Shown here piece after piece: positions 34,932-43,657 of a stretch of DNA of 64,000 nucleotides. Position numbers and translations under genes: made by a program. Below the pieces are notes generated by a model. It was not told the DNA's origin and did not search any database. It worked only from the letters and a program-made list of their open reading frames with translations. Origin of the DNA: Nitratireductor sp. (GTDB lineage Bacteria > Pseudomonadota > Alphaproteobacteria > Rhizobiales > Rhizobiaceae); contig JAFMHL010000019.1 of assembly GCA_017854535.1 (NCBI GenBank), positions 1-64,000 on the forward strand, in the 5' to 3' direction. The stretch's first letter is position 1; each line of letters opens with the position of its first letter.

Positions 34932-35942
34932 TCAACCACCGCCAATCAGTATCCCTGCTCCCAAGACGAGCAGCCCGCCAAAGACAATTTGCAGCATGGC
35001 TTTGAGCCAAGGCGTTTCCATATATTTGTGCTGAATCCAAGTGATAACTAACAGCTCGACAACGACTACAGCGAAAGCCACATAAGTTGCAGTCCAAAAA
35101 TCGGTGATCAAATAGGGAAGAGCGTGACCGAGGCCGCCAAGGGTCGTCATGACGCCTGTGACTACACCGCGTATCATCGGCGAACCGCGACCTGATATTA
35201 CACCATCATCGCTGGCTACTTCCGTAAAGCCCATGGAAATACCTGCACCCACCGATGCAGCCAAACCAACCAATAATGTGGTCCAAGTGTTTTGTGTGGC
35301 AAAGGCTGTGGCGAAGATTGGCGCAAGCGTAGAAATCGAACCATCAATCAAGCCAGCCAAGCCCGGCTGAATATAGGTTAGAACAAACTGGCGGTGCTCA
35401 ACTTGTTTTTCAGTTTCTTGAACATCGCCCGGCGCATGTTTTTTCTCATAGCCCATTGCCGCCCCGATATGGCCTGCCTCAGCTCTGGCAAGATCTCCGA
35501 GCAGTTTACGAATGGAGGCGTCTTTGGTGCGTTTGGCAGCAGCGGAATAAAACCGCGCGGCCTGTGTTTCCATATCAGCTGCCTGTTTACGAATTTCATC
35601 AATTCCGCCAAAAGCTGCGAGCGAGCCTTTGATCAGCCAAAGCGGTTTGCGGGAGTAAAATCCGCGAACATGTTCGCGGCGAATAAGCGGAATTTTCTCA
35701 CCGAACTTCTCGCGATGCATGTCAATCAGCCAGCGACGATGCTCGTCTTCTTCTTCGGCCATTTCGTCGAAGATTTTCGCTGAATCTGGATATTCGCCTC
35801 GAAGCATTTCGCCATAGGCTTCATAGATGCGACCATCATCTTCTTCGGAAGATATTGCCAAGGCCAATATCTCCTGCTCCTTCAAATCAGTGAAATGACG
35901 CTTGGACATATTGGAAAAACGGTTGATCAGGGACAGAACCAT
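34932..35942 (-). CDS. mbfA: Membrane-bound ferritin MbfA (ferritin-like domain + VIT1-type iron/manganese exporter)
   Basis: A 336-residue fusion: an N-terminal ferritin-like diiron domain (EILALAISSEEDDGRIYEAY, AEEEDEHRRWLIDMHREKFG, ARAEAGHIGAAMGYEKKH with the Glu/His ligands) and a C-terminal CCC1/VIT1 domain of about five membrane helices (LAGLIDGSISTLAPIFATA, VGAGISMGFTEVASDDG). In rhizobia MbfA exports iron and protects from peroxide, and is repressed by Irr. A perfect ICE-like palindrome lies 20 bp upstream of the ATG, supporting this assignment. A second start at 35909 is possible. Confidence 0.93.
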   Translation of the reverse strand: MVLSLINRFSNMSKRHFTDLKEQEILALAISSEEDDGRIYEAYGEMLRGEYPDSAKIFDEMAEEEDEHRRWLIDMHREKFGEKIPLIRREHVRGFYSRKPLWLIKGSLAAFGGIDEIRKQAADMETQAARFYSAAAKRTKDASIRKLLGDLARAEAGHIGAAMGYEKKHAPGDVQETEKQVEHRQFVLTYIQPGLAGLIDGSISTLAPIFATAFATQNTWTTLLVGLAASVGAGISMGFTEVASDDGVISGRGSPMIRGVVTGVMTTLGGLGHALPYLITDFWTATYVAFAVVVVELLVITWIQHKYMETPWLKAMLQIVFGGLLVLGAGILIGGG

Positions 35943-35962
35943 AAGACAGTCTCATCTATTGT

Positions 35963-35977
35963 TTAGAATGATTCTAA
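35963..35977. promoter_or_regulatory. ICE-type Irr box upstream of mbfA
   Basis: TTAGAAT-G-ATTCTAA is a perfect 7-bp dyad that matches the iron control element bound by Irr in Rhizobiales (core TTAGAA-N3-TTCTAA). It overlaps the likely promoter of mbfA, which fits repression of iron export when iron is scarce. Confidence 0.82.
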
Positions 35978-36042
35978 TCTACTGCTTGTCTTGATTTAGT
36001 CAATGATCAAGCTTGCATGTCTGCTGTGAAAACTGATCGGTC

Positions 36043-36789
36043 TTAGTAGGTGGCACGTCCACCGGACAGATCGAATACGCCTGCAGTGGTAAAACTGTTC
36101 TCACGGCTGACGAGATAGGCAATCATGGAAGCGATTTCATCGGTTTCGACAAAGCGCCCGCGGGGTATTTTTGAAAGCATATAATTGATGTGCTCTTCGC
36201 TCATTTGATCAAAGATACGTGTGCGGGCAGCAGCAGGTGTCACGCAGTTCACTGCAATATCCATCCCAGCCAGTTCTTTACCGAGCGATTTTGTAAAACC
36301 AATAACTGCAGCCTTAGACGTTGAATAGGCAGAGGCATTTGGATTGCCTTCTTTGCCCGCAACAGAAGCAATATTGACGATGCGCCCATAGGCGTGTTGT
36401 TTCATATATGGAACGACTGTGCGGTTCACATAAAATGTACCGTTGACATTCAAGTCCATAATCCGATTCCATTCATCAACAGGGTATTGGTCGACGCTCG
36501 TATTGATGCCTGCCATGCCAGCGGAATTGACCAAAATCGTAATTTTTCCAAAACGCTTATTGATGCGTTCGCAGGTTCGCTCAATCTGGCCAAGTTTGGT
36601 AATATCGACTTTATAGACTGAAGCCGCGCGGCCAATTTCAGCTTTGGCGGCGTCGAGCATGGATTTATCAATATCCCAAAGGCAAACTTTTGAACCAGAA
36701 GCCGCAAGCCTTTTGGCGGTCGCAAGGCCAATGCCCTGCGCACCACCTGTGATAATCGCCACTTCACCTTTCAGATCAATCTTGTTCAT
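36043..36789 (-). CDS. SDR-family dehydrogenase, third gene of the sugar-acid operon
   Basis: A 248-residue classical short-chain dehydrogenase. The cofactor motif is TGGAQGIGLATAKRLA, the NAG-type strand is LVNSAGMAG, the catalytic Ser is in NIASVAGKEGNPNASAY, and Tyr/Lys in YSTSKAAVIGF. It follows the FAH-type hydrolase gene after 35 bp. In L-fucose/L-rhamnose non-phosphorylative pathways a second SDR oxidises the free sugar or a keto-acid, and that may be its role, but the substrate is inferred only from context. Confidence 0.86.
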   Translation of the reverse strand: MNKIDLKGEVAIITGGAQGIGLATAKRLAASGSKVCLWDIDKSMLDAAKAEIGRAASVYKVDITKLGQIERTCERINKRFGKITILVNSAGMAGINTSVDQYPVDEWNRIMDLNVNGTFYVNRTVVPYMKQHAYGRIVNIASVAGKEGNPNASAYSTSKAAVIGFTKSLGKELAGMDIAVNCVTPAAARTRIFDQMSEEHINYMLSKIPRGRFVETDEIASMIAYLVSRENSFTTAGVFDLSGGRATY

Positions 36790-36824
36790 AAAGTCATTCC
36801 ATATCCTAAGCGGCTTGTTGAGGA

Positions 36825-37673
36825 TTATTTGTCCATTTTGACGTTTTGCGTCTGTGTTCCCAAACCCTCAATCCAGACATCCATGCGATCACCAACTTTG
36901 AGATATTTTGGCTTAGGCTTCATGCCCATGGCAACGCCTGGAGGGGTTCCTGTGGAAATGACATCACCTGGATACAAGGTCATTAATTGTGACAGATGCT
37001 CAATGATTTCAGCCACTGTGAAAATCATGGTGGACGTATTGCCCGTTTGACGACGTTTGCCGTTTACATCGAGCGTCATGTTGAGATTTTGCGAGTCTTT
37101 GATTTCATCCCGCGTTACCAACCAAGGGCCAATAGGGCCGAATGTGTCGCAGGATTTCCCCTTGGTCCACTGGCCTGTCAATTGCGTTTGGAAATGGCGC
37201 TCGGATACATCATTGGAAACACAATAGCCTGCCACATATTTCAGAGCGTCTGCTTTGGAAACGTATTTGCACTTCTTGCCAATTACGACGCCGAGCTCGA
37301 CTTCCCAATCCGATGATTTGGATTTGCGCGGCAATACAACATCGTCATTTGCGCCAACCACAGCCGAGGTGGCTTTCATGAACAAGATTGGATGTTCAGG
37401 AATTGCAGCCCCTGTTTCTGCCGCGTGATCGCTATAATTCAACCCAATGCACAAGAATTTACCAATATTGCCGACACAGGCCGCCATCCGCTGCTTGCCT
37501 TTAACGAGAGGCAAAGACGCAGGATCCAGCTTACGCAATTTGGCCAGCACTTTATCTGACAGAGTATCGCCAGCAATGTCTGACACATGGTCAGATAGAT
37601 CCCGCAATTTCCCATCGGCATCAATCAGGCCGGGCATTTCTTTTCCAACTTTTCCGTAACGAACGAGTTTCAT
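36825..37673 (-). CDS. FAH-family hydrolase, 2,4-diketo-3-deoxy-L-fuconate hydrolase-like
   Basis: A 282-residue fumarylacetoacetate-hydrolase-fold protein. Characteristic segments are FLCIGLNYSDHAAETGAAIP, the metal-binding EVELGVVIGKKCKYVS (Glu), VSERHFQTQLTGQWTKGKSC and DVISTGTPPGVAMGMKP. The closest well-defined relatives I can name are 2,4-diketo-3-deoxy-L-fuconate hydrolases, which split the diketo acid into pyruvate and L-lactate; these are often misnamed ureidoglycolate lyase. Its neighbour encodes a likely keto-deoxy-fuconate dehydrogenase, which supports the call. AAGGAA precedes the ATG. Confidence 0.82.
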   Translation of the reverse strand: MKLVRYGKVGKEMPGLIDADGKLRDLSDHVSDIAGDTLSDKVLAKLRKLDPASLPLVKGKQRMAACVGNIGKFLCIGLNYSDHAAETGAAIPEHPILFMKATSAVVGANDDVVLPRKSKSSDWEVELGVVIGKKCKYVSKADALKYVAGYCVSNDVSERHFQTQLTGQWTKGKSCDTFGPIGPWLVTRDEIKDSQNLNMTLDVNGKRRQTGNTSTMIFTVAEIIEHLSQLMTLYPGDVISTGTPPGVAMGMKPKPKYLKVGDRMDVWIEGLGTQTQNVKMDK

Positions 37674-37722
37674 GGTTTTTCCTTACTTAAAATGATTTGA
37701 GTTTCACACGACAGTGTAATTG

Positions 37723-38472
37723 TCAGCCAGACCAACCGCCATCAATTACATGGGCCTGACCGGTGGTGAAGCCACTTTCGTCACTGGCCAAATAGACAAC
37801 CAAGGCCGCAATTTCTTCCGCCTTGGCAATGCGGCCCATCGGCTGACGTGCTACAAAAGCCTTCATCGCTGCCTCATAGTCCCCTGTCGCTCTTAAACGA
37901 TCATGGAGTGATGGGCTCTCAACAGTTCCAGGGCAAATCGCATTACACCGCACACCTTTGGTGATGTATTCTTGGGCAACTGATTTGGTCATGCCAATGA
38001 CTGCAGCTTTTGTGGTGCCGTAGATAAAGCGGTTGGGCGCTCCTATAATGGATGAACAGGCCGATGACATATTGATGATCGACCCGCCACCTCGCTCCAG
38101 CATTCCCGGAAGCACTTGTTTCATGGTGCGAAAAATCGAACGCACATTCAGATCGAAGGCAAAATCCCATTCCTCGTCGCTGGCATCCAAAATGGAGCCA
38201 TGGTTCACGAACCCTGCGCAGTTAAACAAAATATCGGGCTTTGCACGCTCAATACCTTCAGCAACAGATTGAGTATCGCGGACATTTAGTTGAAAAGTTT
38301 CAATGCCCGACACTTTCAAGGCATCGAGTTCTGCAAGGGTTTCCGCATTAATGTCTGTAGCAAATACCTTTGCCCCTTCATTTGCCATTGCAATCGCCGA
38401 TGCGCGACCAATGCCCTGACCCGCGGCCGTTACCAATGCTCGTTTGCCCTTTAAGCGTCCATTACTACCCAA
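37723..38472 (-). CDS. SDR dehydrogenase, 2-keto-3-deoxy-L-fuconate dehydrogenase-like
   Basis: A 249-residue SDR starting GRLKGKRALVTAAGQGIGRA, close in style to bacterial 2-keto-3-deoxy-L-fuconate dehydrogenases and to human BDH2. The catalytic residues are Ser in INMSSACSSIIG, Tyr and Lys in RFIYGTTKAAVIGMTKSVA, and the ending GFTTGQAHVIDGGWSG is typical. The start is TTG at 38472 with a near-perfect GGGAGGA ribosome site eight bases upstream. That ribosome site is fully paired with TCCTCCC in a leader hairpin, so translation is probably regulated. It heads an operon with the FAH hydrolase and a second SDR. Confidence 0.83.
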   Translation of the reverse strand: MGSNGRLKGKRALVTAAGQGIGRASAIAMANEGAKVFATDINAETLAELDALKVSGIETFQLNVRDTQSVAEGIERAKPDILFNCAGFVNHGSILDASDEEWDFAFDLNVRSIFRTMKQVLPGMLERGGGSIINMSSACSSIIGAPNRFIYGTTKAAVIGMTKSVAQEYITKGVRCNAICPGTVESPSLHDRLRATGDYEAAMKAFVARQPMGRIAKAEEIAALVVYLASDESGFTTGQAHVIDGGWSG

Positions 38473-38480
38473 TTTGATTG

Positions 38481-38517
38481 TCCTCCCAGAAATCTTTGAT
38501 TTCGATCATAGGGAGGA
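38481..38517 (-). promoter_or_regulatory. SD-sequestering hairpin in the leader of the fuconate-type operon
   Basis: Minus-strand order: TCCTCCC (38517-38511), TATGATC, GAAATC, AAA, GATTTC, T, then GGGAGGA (38487-38481), CAATCAAA and the TTG start. The seven bases of the Shine-Dalgarno pair perfectly with the upstream anti-SD, and an inner 6-bp stem GAAATC/GATTTC stacks beyond an asymmetric internal loop. The ribosome site would be hidden in the folded RNA. It could be an RNA thermometer, a ligand- or protein-controlled switch, or coincidentally a DNA operator. Confidence 0.6.
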
Positions 38518-38714
38518 TTTGAAGGAATGTTCAATCCAAACGGCGGACAAAATCACGAAATTTTATTAGCTTCTTAGAGAAATAGCTGGAAAACGTTCTG
38601 TAATTATTAGAAATATCGGTATGAATCCGCTCGCTAAGGTAAACGATTTGCAAACAACTATGAACTAAGATCAAATCAAATACTTTGTTAAATATGACCA
38701 ATCCGGAGCCTTAC

Positions 38715-39329
38715 GTGACCATTCGATACCATAAAAATGACCTGCCTGATCTAGATCGCTACTCTGGCGATGTTGCCATCGATTCAGAAACACTTGGCTT
38801 GAAGCCAATTCGAGACAGACTCTGCGTGGTGCAATTATCGCCCGGTGATGGAACCGCTGATGTGGTGCAAATTGAAAAAGCGCAAAAGAAAGCACCAAAT
38901 TTGCAAAAATTGCTGCGCGACAAGTCCAAAACAAAGATTTTCCATTTCGGGCGTTTTGATATCGCTGTGTTGCTTCATACATTTGGCGTTGAAACCAATC
39001 CGGTCTATTGCACAAAAATTGCATCCCGCCTGACCCGGACCTATACGGACCGCCATGGTTTAAAAGATTTATCGAAAGAATTGCTGGGCGTTGAAATGTC
39101 CAAACAACAACAAAGCTCTGATTGGGCTGCTGAAGAGCTATCGCCAGCGCAGTTGGAATATGCAGCTTCTGACGTTCTGCACTTGCACGCGTTAAAAAAC
39201 ATTCTTGATGAGCGCCTTGCGCGCGAAGGTCGCACAGAAATTGCCAAGCAATGTTTCAAATTTCTGCCAACTCGGGCTAGGCTTGATCTTATGGCGTGGG
39301 AAGAGACCGATATTTTCGCTCATAGCTGA
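38715..39329 (+). CDS. rnd: Ribonuclease D-type 3'-5' exonuclease
   Basis: A 204-residue DEDDy exonuclease. The Exo I motif is AIDSETLGL, Exo II is IFHFGRFDIAVL, and Exo III is YAASDVLHLHAL with Tyr and Asp. There is no C-terminal HRDC domain, so it is the short alphaproteobacterial form acting in tRNA/RNA 3' maturation. The GTG at 38715 is preferred: GGAG lies seven bases upstream and the protein then starts at the conserved TIRYHKNDLPDLD; the ATG at 38694 lacks a ribosome site. It precedes the LPS export cluster. Confidence 0.88.
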   Translation: MTIRYHKNDLPDLDRYSGDVAIDSETLGLKPIRDRLCVVQLSPGDGTADVVQIEKAQKKAPNLQKLLRDKSKTKIFHFGRFDIAVLLHTFGVETNPVYCTKIASRLTRTYTDRHGLKDLSKELLGVEMSKQQQSSDWAAEELSPAQLEYAASDVLHLHALKNILDERLAREGRTEIAKQCFKFLPTRARLDLMAWEETDIFAHS

Positions 39330-39441
39330 TTTGACAGACAATTCTTGCTATCGCCTCAAAATCAACATTAAAGCGTGGCTTGGGTCAGTATCAAAGCGCT
39401 GAAAAGGTAATTCCGCCTCCTTTGCCTTTGTGGAGAAAATT

Positions 39442-40206
39442 GTGACAAACGCCGATCCTTACAGATCCGCCTATCCCGACGACAGGATAGTAATGAGCGA
39501 AACCCGCCCAGTAGCTGCAGCTGTTGGCTCTGCACCTGACCATTCGATGGACTTTATTGGCGGCGAACGTGATCTGCGAAGTTTCAATCGCGCTCATAGT
39601 CATTCAAGTCGGGTGCGGGTTCTGCGGATAGCGCTTCCTCTGATTGGCGTTTTCATCATCAGTGTTGTGGCAGGTGCTTATTATTGGTCGCTCACGTTTT
39701 TGCCTGATCTGGTCATCGAATCAACCGTGATCGAAAACAACAAAATGGTGATGAAAAATCCTGAGTTGAATGGCCTGGATAAAGAGAACCGCCCTTATTC
39801 GTTGAGCGCGCGGGAAGCTATCACAGATCCAAGCGAGCCGAAGAAAGTTGCACTTGTTGATATTGCTGCACAAGTTCCCTTTGAAGAGGGTCTTTTTGCA
39901 AATATCATTGCAGGCACCGGATTTTATGATTCTGAAGCAAAAACACTCAAATTAGGCGACAATGTTGATGTTAATACCGATGACGGAATGACCATGTCGC
40001 TAAAAGATGCCGATGTGGATATGGGAACAGGCTCTCTGGTGTCGAAGAACCCGGTGGTTATCAAGACCGAACAAGCGGTGATTTCAGCTGATAGTTTGAC
40101 GGTGAATAATAACGGTGAAAAAGTTATTTTTGAAAGCCGCGTAAAAATGACAATTTATCCTGACAAAATCCAGCAAGACACGCCAAAAGCTGAACCAAAG
40201 AATTGA
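39442..40206 (+). CDS. lptC: LPS export protein LptC
   Basis: A 254-residue bitopic protein: a hydrophilic N-terminus of about 60 residues, one membrane helix (VLRIALPLIGVFIISVVAGAYY) and a periplasmic beta-jellyroll domain (residues about 85-245) that passes LPS from LptB2FG to LptA. The cytoplasmic N-terminal part is longer than in E. coli. GTG at 39442 is chosen because GGAG precedes it by seven bases; GTG at 39430 is also in frame. It is followed by lptA and lptB, the expected partners. Confidence 0.9.
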   Translation: MTNADPYRSAYPDDRIVMSETRPVAAAVGSAPDHSMDFIGGERDLRSFNRAHSHSSRVRVLRIALPLIGVFIISVVAGAYYWSLTFLPDLVIESTVIENNKMVMKNPELNGLDKENRPYSLSAREAITDPSEPKKVALVDIAAQVPFEEGLFANIIAGTGFYDSEAKTLKLGDNVDVNTDDGMTMSLKDADVDMGTGSLVSKNPVVIKTEQAVISADSLTVNNNGEKVIFESRVKMTIYPDKIQQDTPKAEPKN

Positions 40207-40247
40207 ACTAAATGGTGGTTTGACGACCAATAGAAACGGAAACAGAT

Positions 40248-40793
40248 ATGAAGAATCTTCAGTTAGCGAAAAAACTAATACCAGTCTTTTCAAGTATTTT
40301 CCTGTTCGCAATTTATCCCAATTTCGCCAGTGCCCAAAGCTTTGGTGGTGCCTTTGAAGGGATGAGCAATTCCAATGAGCCCATTCAGATTGAGGCTGAC
40401 CGATTGCAAGTGGAAGACGGGCAAGGTGTCGCTTTGTTTGAAGGCAATGTGGCCGTTAATCAGGGAACAACACTTTTGAAAGCGTCAAAGCTGAAAGTTT
40501 ATTATCTTCGGGATGCAAAGACTGACAAACCAGGTGGTAATGTGAAGAAGATTGAAGCCACAGGAAAAGTTGCCGTGCGCTCTGGTGATCAGATGGCAAC
40601 TGCAAATAGCGCCATTGTTGACATGCAAGCGCAGATTGCCACTTTGGAAGGCGATGTGTCTGTCAGCCAAGGCGTAAACATTCTGACCGGCTGCAAACTG
40701 CGCATCAATATGGCAACCAATGCAGCCAATTTGACCCCGTGCCCTTCCGGCAGAGTGCAGATGGTTTTCACGCCCGGTTCCAGCAAGAAATGA
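40248..40793 (+). CDS. lptA: LPS transport periplasmic protein LptA
   Basis: A 181-residue exported protein with a signal peptide (IPVFSSIFLFAIYPNFASA, cut after ASA) and an OstA-type beta-jellyroll: PIQIEADRLQVEDGQGVALFEGNV and ATGKVAVRSGDQMATANSAIVD. It forms the periplasmic bridge for LPS between LptC and LptD. Its position between lptC and lptB agrees with the operon order in alphaproteobacteria. Confidence 0.93.
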   Translation: MKNLQLAKKLIPVFSSIFLFAIYPNFASAQSFGGAFEGMSNSNEPIQIEADRLQVEDGQGVALFEGNVAVNQGTTLLKASKLKVYYLRDAKTDKPGGNVKKIEATGKVAVRSGDQMATANSAIVDMQAQIATLEGDVSVSQGVNILTGCKLRINMATNAANLTPCPSGRVQMVFTPGSSKK

Positions 40794-40919
40794 TCACTGT
40801 CCAGTGAAACGCATTCTTGAAACTCTGCTCGACTTCCAATTCATGCTAGTGAGATAATGGAAAACTGATGCCGGCTCTGTTAAGGCAAGAAAAATGCCTT
40901 TCTATTAGGCAATGAATTG

Positions 40920-41861
40920 ATGGGAATGAATTTGAAGAAACCGGCTAAGCGGGGCATGTTTGATACATTGCAACAAAAGATCTCTGATCTATTTGCTTCG
41001 CGCCAGCAAAGCAAAACACCGCCACTTATGCGCAAGGCACCCAGCCCGTCGGACGTAGGGCAAACAACGAGCGCTCAAACCAGAGTTGATCCTATTGCCT
41101 CCCCAAATATTGGGGTACCTCGCCAACCGCTTTCACGGGAAGGTGTATTGATGGTGTCAGGCTTGGAGAAAGCCTATAAGGGCCGAAAGGTTGTTCGAGG
41201 TGTTGATCTTGGTGTGCGTCGGGGAGAAGCTGTTGGACTATTGGGGCCCAATGGCGCAGGTAAGACCACCTGCTTTTATATGATAACAGGCCTGGTTCAG
41301 GCGGATGCAGGTCGGATTGATCTGGATGGCCATGACATCACCCAAACCCCTATGTATCAACGGGCACGCCTTGGTATAGGATATTTACCGCAGGAAGCCT
41401 CCATATTTCGCGGACTCTCAGTGGAAAACAATATCCGAGCTGTTTTAGAAGTTGTTGAAAGAAGCAAAAAAGAACGCGAACGGCGTCTCGATGCATTATT
41501 GGACGAGTTCCATATCAGCCATTTGCGCAAGTCTCCGTCTATTGCCTTGTCAGGCGGCGAACGGCGGCGTTGCGAGATTGCCCGAGCCCTTGCCACACAG
41601 CCATCCTTTATGCTTCTCGATGAGCCTTTTGCCGGTGTTGATCCTATTGCGGTTGGCGATATTCAAGATCTGGTTCGCCATCTGACGCGACGTGGTATTG
41701 GCGTTTTAATTACCGATCACAATGTGCGCGAGACCCTTGGCTTGATTGATAGAGCTTATATTATCAATCAAGGGCAGGTTCTAACACATGGTACGCCCGA
41801 TCAAATTGTTAACAATGCTGATGTCAGGCGGACATATCTCGGCGAACAATTTACACTTTAG
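40920..41861 (+). CDS. lptB: LPS export ABC transporter ATP-binding protein LptB
   Basis: ATPase of the LPS extractor. The ATPase core has Walker [17 protein letters not shown], the Q-loop [11 protein letters not shown], the signature [15 protein letters not shown], Walker [14 protein letters not shown] and the switch His in [11 protein letters not shown]. Compared with E. coli (241 residues) it has an extra N-terminal segment of about 70 residues, low in complexity and rich in Ser, Pro and Gln, which is seen in other Rhizobiales but has no known role. An ATG at 40926 is also possible. It precedes rpoN. Confidence 0.92.
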   Translation: MGMNLKKPAKRGMFDTLQQKISDLFASRQQSKTPPLMRKAPSPSDVGQTTSAQTRVDPIASPNIGVPRQPLSREGVLMVSGLEKAYKGRKVVRGVDLGVRRGEAVGLLGPNGAGKTTCFYMITGLVQADAGRIDLDGHDITQTPMYQRARLGIGYLPQEASIFRGLSVENNIRAVLEVVERSKKERERRLDALLDEFHISHLRKSPSIALSGGERRRCEIARALATQPSFMLLDEPFAGVDPIAVGDIQDLVRHLTRRGIGVLITDHNVRETLGLIDRAYIINQGQVLTHGTPDQIVNNADVRRTYLGEQFTL

Positions 41862-41938
41862 GAAGATGAGCCTGCTATAACCAAGCAAGAAACGGGCCAA
41901 AATGTTGAGTTTTGGTTCAAAAAAGCGTTGAAAGAGTT

Positions 41939-43498
41939 ATGGCCAATTCAATCAACATTCAGGCGCGACGCCAACAAGGAATGCGGCAAGGTCTTAGTCA
42001 GGGCTTTGGCCAAGGCATGTCGCATAGCCTGACCATGACGCCTCAATTGGTGCAGTCGATAAAGCTGCTTCAAATGAGCAGTGCTGAATTGCTCAAGCAT
42101 ATCGAAGAGGAAGTCGAAAAAAATCCACTGCTTGAATTGGCCGATGGCGAAGTGCAAGGCATGCGTGGAGAAGCTGTCTCTGATACATCAGCAGACGCTG
42201 AAACCTCGGTCAGTCAAGATTTAGATATCAGCCAATCGGCTCTGGAAGAAAAACTGGGAACCTCTCTGGAGAACAGTTTTGATGGTGACCGCGCTCCCAA
42301 CGAAACCTTGAAGTCCATAGAGAAATCATCCGGGGAAACTCATGGAACCGATTTTTCCGCAGGCGCCACAGATATAAGCAGTCTGGAAGACTACATCCCT
42401 GAAAAGAAAAACCTGCGCTCCCATCTTAGCGAACAATTAGCCCTTTCGCGAACCGATATTGCAATACGAAACGCTGCACTGGAAATTATAGACAATTTGG
42501 AGGAAGATGGATATCTGCGCGTTGAGCTGGATGTACTCGCGCGGAATATTGGCACTACTTCGGATTTGATCCAGTCAGGACTTGGCTTGGTTCAATCTTT
42601 AGATCCTATTGGGATTGCAGCCAGAGATCTTGGTGAATGTTTGGCAATTCAATTGCAGGAAAAGAATCGATTTGATCCGGCAATGGAATGCTTGGTCAAA
42701 CACCTCGATTTACTGGCAAAACGTGACTTTGAGTCTCTTCAAGAACTATGCGAAGTTGGTCTCGACGACTTGCTTGATATGGTGGATGAAATCAAAGCAC
42801 TGGAACCTCGCCCCGCACGCGCGTTTGATACAGCCCCCGTAAATACAATCGTGCCAGATATCTTTGTTAGCGAAAAACCCGATGGAAGTTTCAGCGTTGA
42901 ACTAAACAGCGAAACGCTTCCAAAAGTATTGGTCAACCAGGTTTATCAATCCATCGTTTCCACAAAGAAACAACGGCCTGAAGAAAAGGCTTTCATGGTG
43001 GATTGCCTCAACAGTGCAAACTGGTTGATCAAAAGCTTGGAGCAAAGAGCCAATACTGTCTTGAAAGTGATGACGGAGATCGTGCGTCAACAAGATGGTT
43101 TTTTTGCTTTCGGCGTTTCCCATCTCAAACCATTGAGCCTCCAACAGGTCGCCGATGCGATCAAGATGCACGAGTCGACTGTAAGCCGTGTTACCAGCAA
43201 TAAATATGTTTTGACGCGGCAGGGGATATTTGAACTCAAATTCTTTTTTACGGCTTCAATCAACAGCAGCGATGGACAAGGGGAACATTCTGCCGAGGCT
43301 GTGCGCCAAAGAATAAAAAAATTAGTCGAGAGCGAAACTGCCAATAATGTTTTGTCGGATGATGCTCTGGTTGAAGCGCTAGCTGAAGAGAATATTGCGA
43401 TTGCACGGCGAACCGTAGCCAAATATCGCGAAGCGATGGGACTTGCTTCGTCCGTGCAACGGCGAAGAGAAAAGAAAGCCCACGCCGCGCGCCGATGA
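41939..43498 (+). CDS. rpoN: RNA polymerase sigma-54 factor
   Basis: Sigma-54, which directs polymerase to -24/-12 promoters and needs an AAA+ activator. It has 519 residues: a Gln-rich activator-interacting region (MTPQLVQSIKLLQMSSAELL), an acidic linker (about residues 60-140), the core-binding domain, the helix-turn-helix LQQVADAIKMHESTVSRVTS, and the RpoN box seen as ARRTVAKYREAMG near the end. ATG at 41939 is chosen; TTG at 41912 would add nine residues. It is followed by hpf and ptsN, the typical nitrogen-PTS neighbourhood. Confidence 0.96.
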   Translation: MANSINIQARRQQGMRQGLSQGFGQGMSHSLTMTPQLVQSIKLLQMSSAELLKHIEEEVEKNPLLELADGEVQGMRGEAVSDTSADAETSVSQDLDISQSALEEKLGTSLENSFDGDRAPNETLKSIEKSSGETHGTDFSAGATDISSLEDYIPEKKNLRSHLSEQLALSRTDIAIRNAALEIIDNLEEDGYLRVELDVLARNIGTTSDLIQSGLGLVQSLDPIGIAARDLGECLAIQLQEKNRFDPAMECLVKHLDLLAKRDFESLQELCEVGLDDLLDMVDEIKALEPRPARAFDTAPVNTIVPDIFVSEKPDGSFSVELNSETLPKVLVNQVYQSIVSTKKQRPEEKAFMVDCLNSANWLIKSLEQRANTVLKVMTEIVRQQDGFFAFGVSHLKPLSLQQVADAIKMHESTVSRVTSNKYVLTRQGIFELKFFFTASINSSDGQGEHSAEAVRQRIKKLVESETANNVLSDDALVEALAEENIAIARRTVAKYREAMGLASSVQRRREKKAHAARR

Positions 43499-43631
43499 TC
43501 ATCTCTTTCTGGCATTAAGCATAAATTTTCAGATCCTAAAAAATATGTCGAAAAGATTTCCTCTTTCAGAAATTGGGGCTAATATGTCCGTGTAGGCAAA
43601 GAAATTTGCTTCGCTCACATATCAACATAAT

Positions 43632-43645
43632 CCCCGCAATCGGGG
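43632..43645 (+). promoter_or_regulatory. Small hairpin next to the hpf ribosome site
   Basis: CCCCG-CAAT-CGGGG sits 2 nt before AAGGAG of hpf. It does not cover the ribosome site but could expose it or protect the mRNA 5' side. Confidence 0.45.
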
Positions 43646-43657
43646 TGAAGGAGCCTT

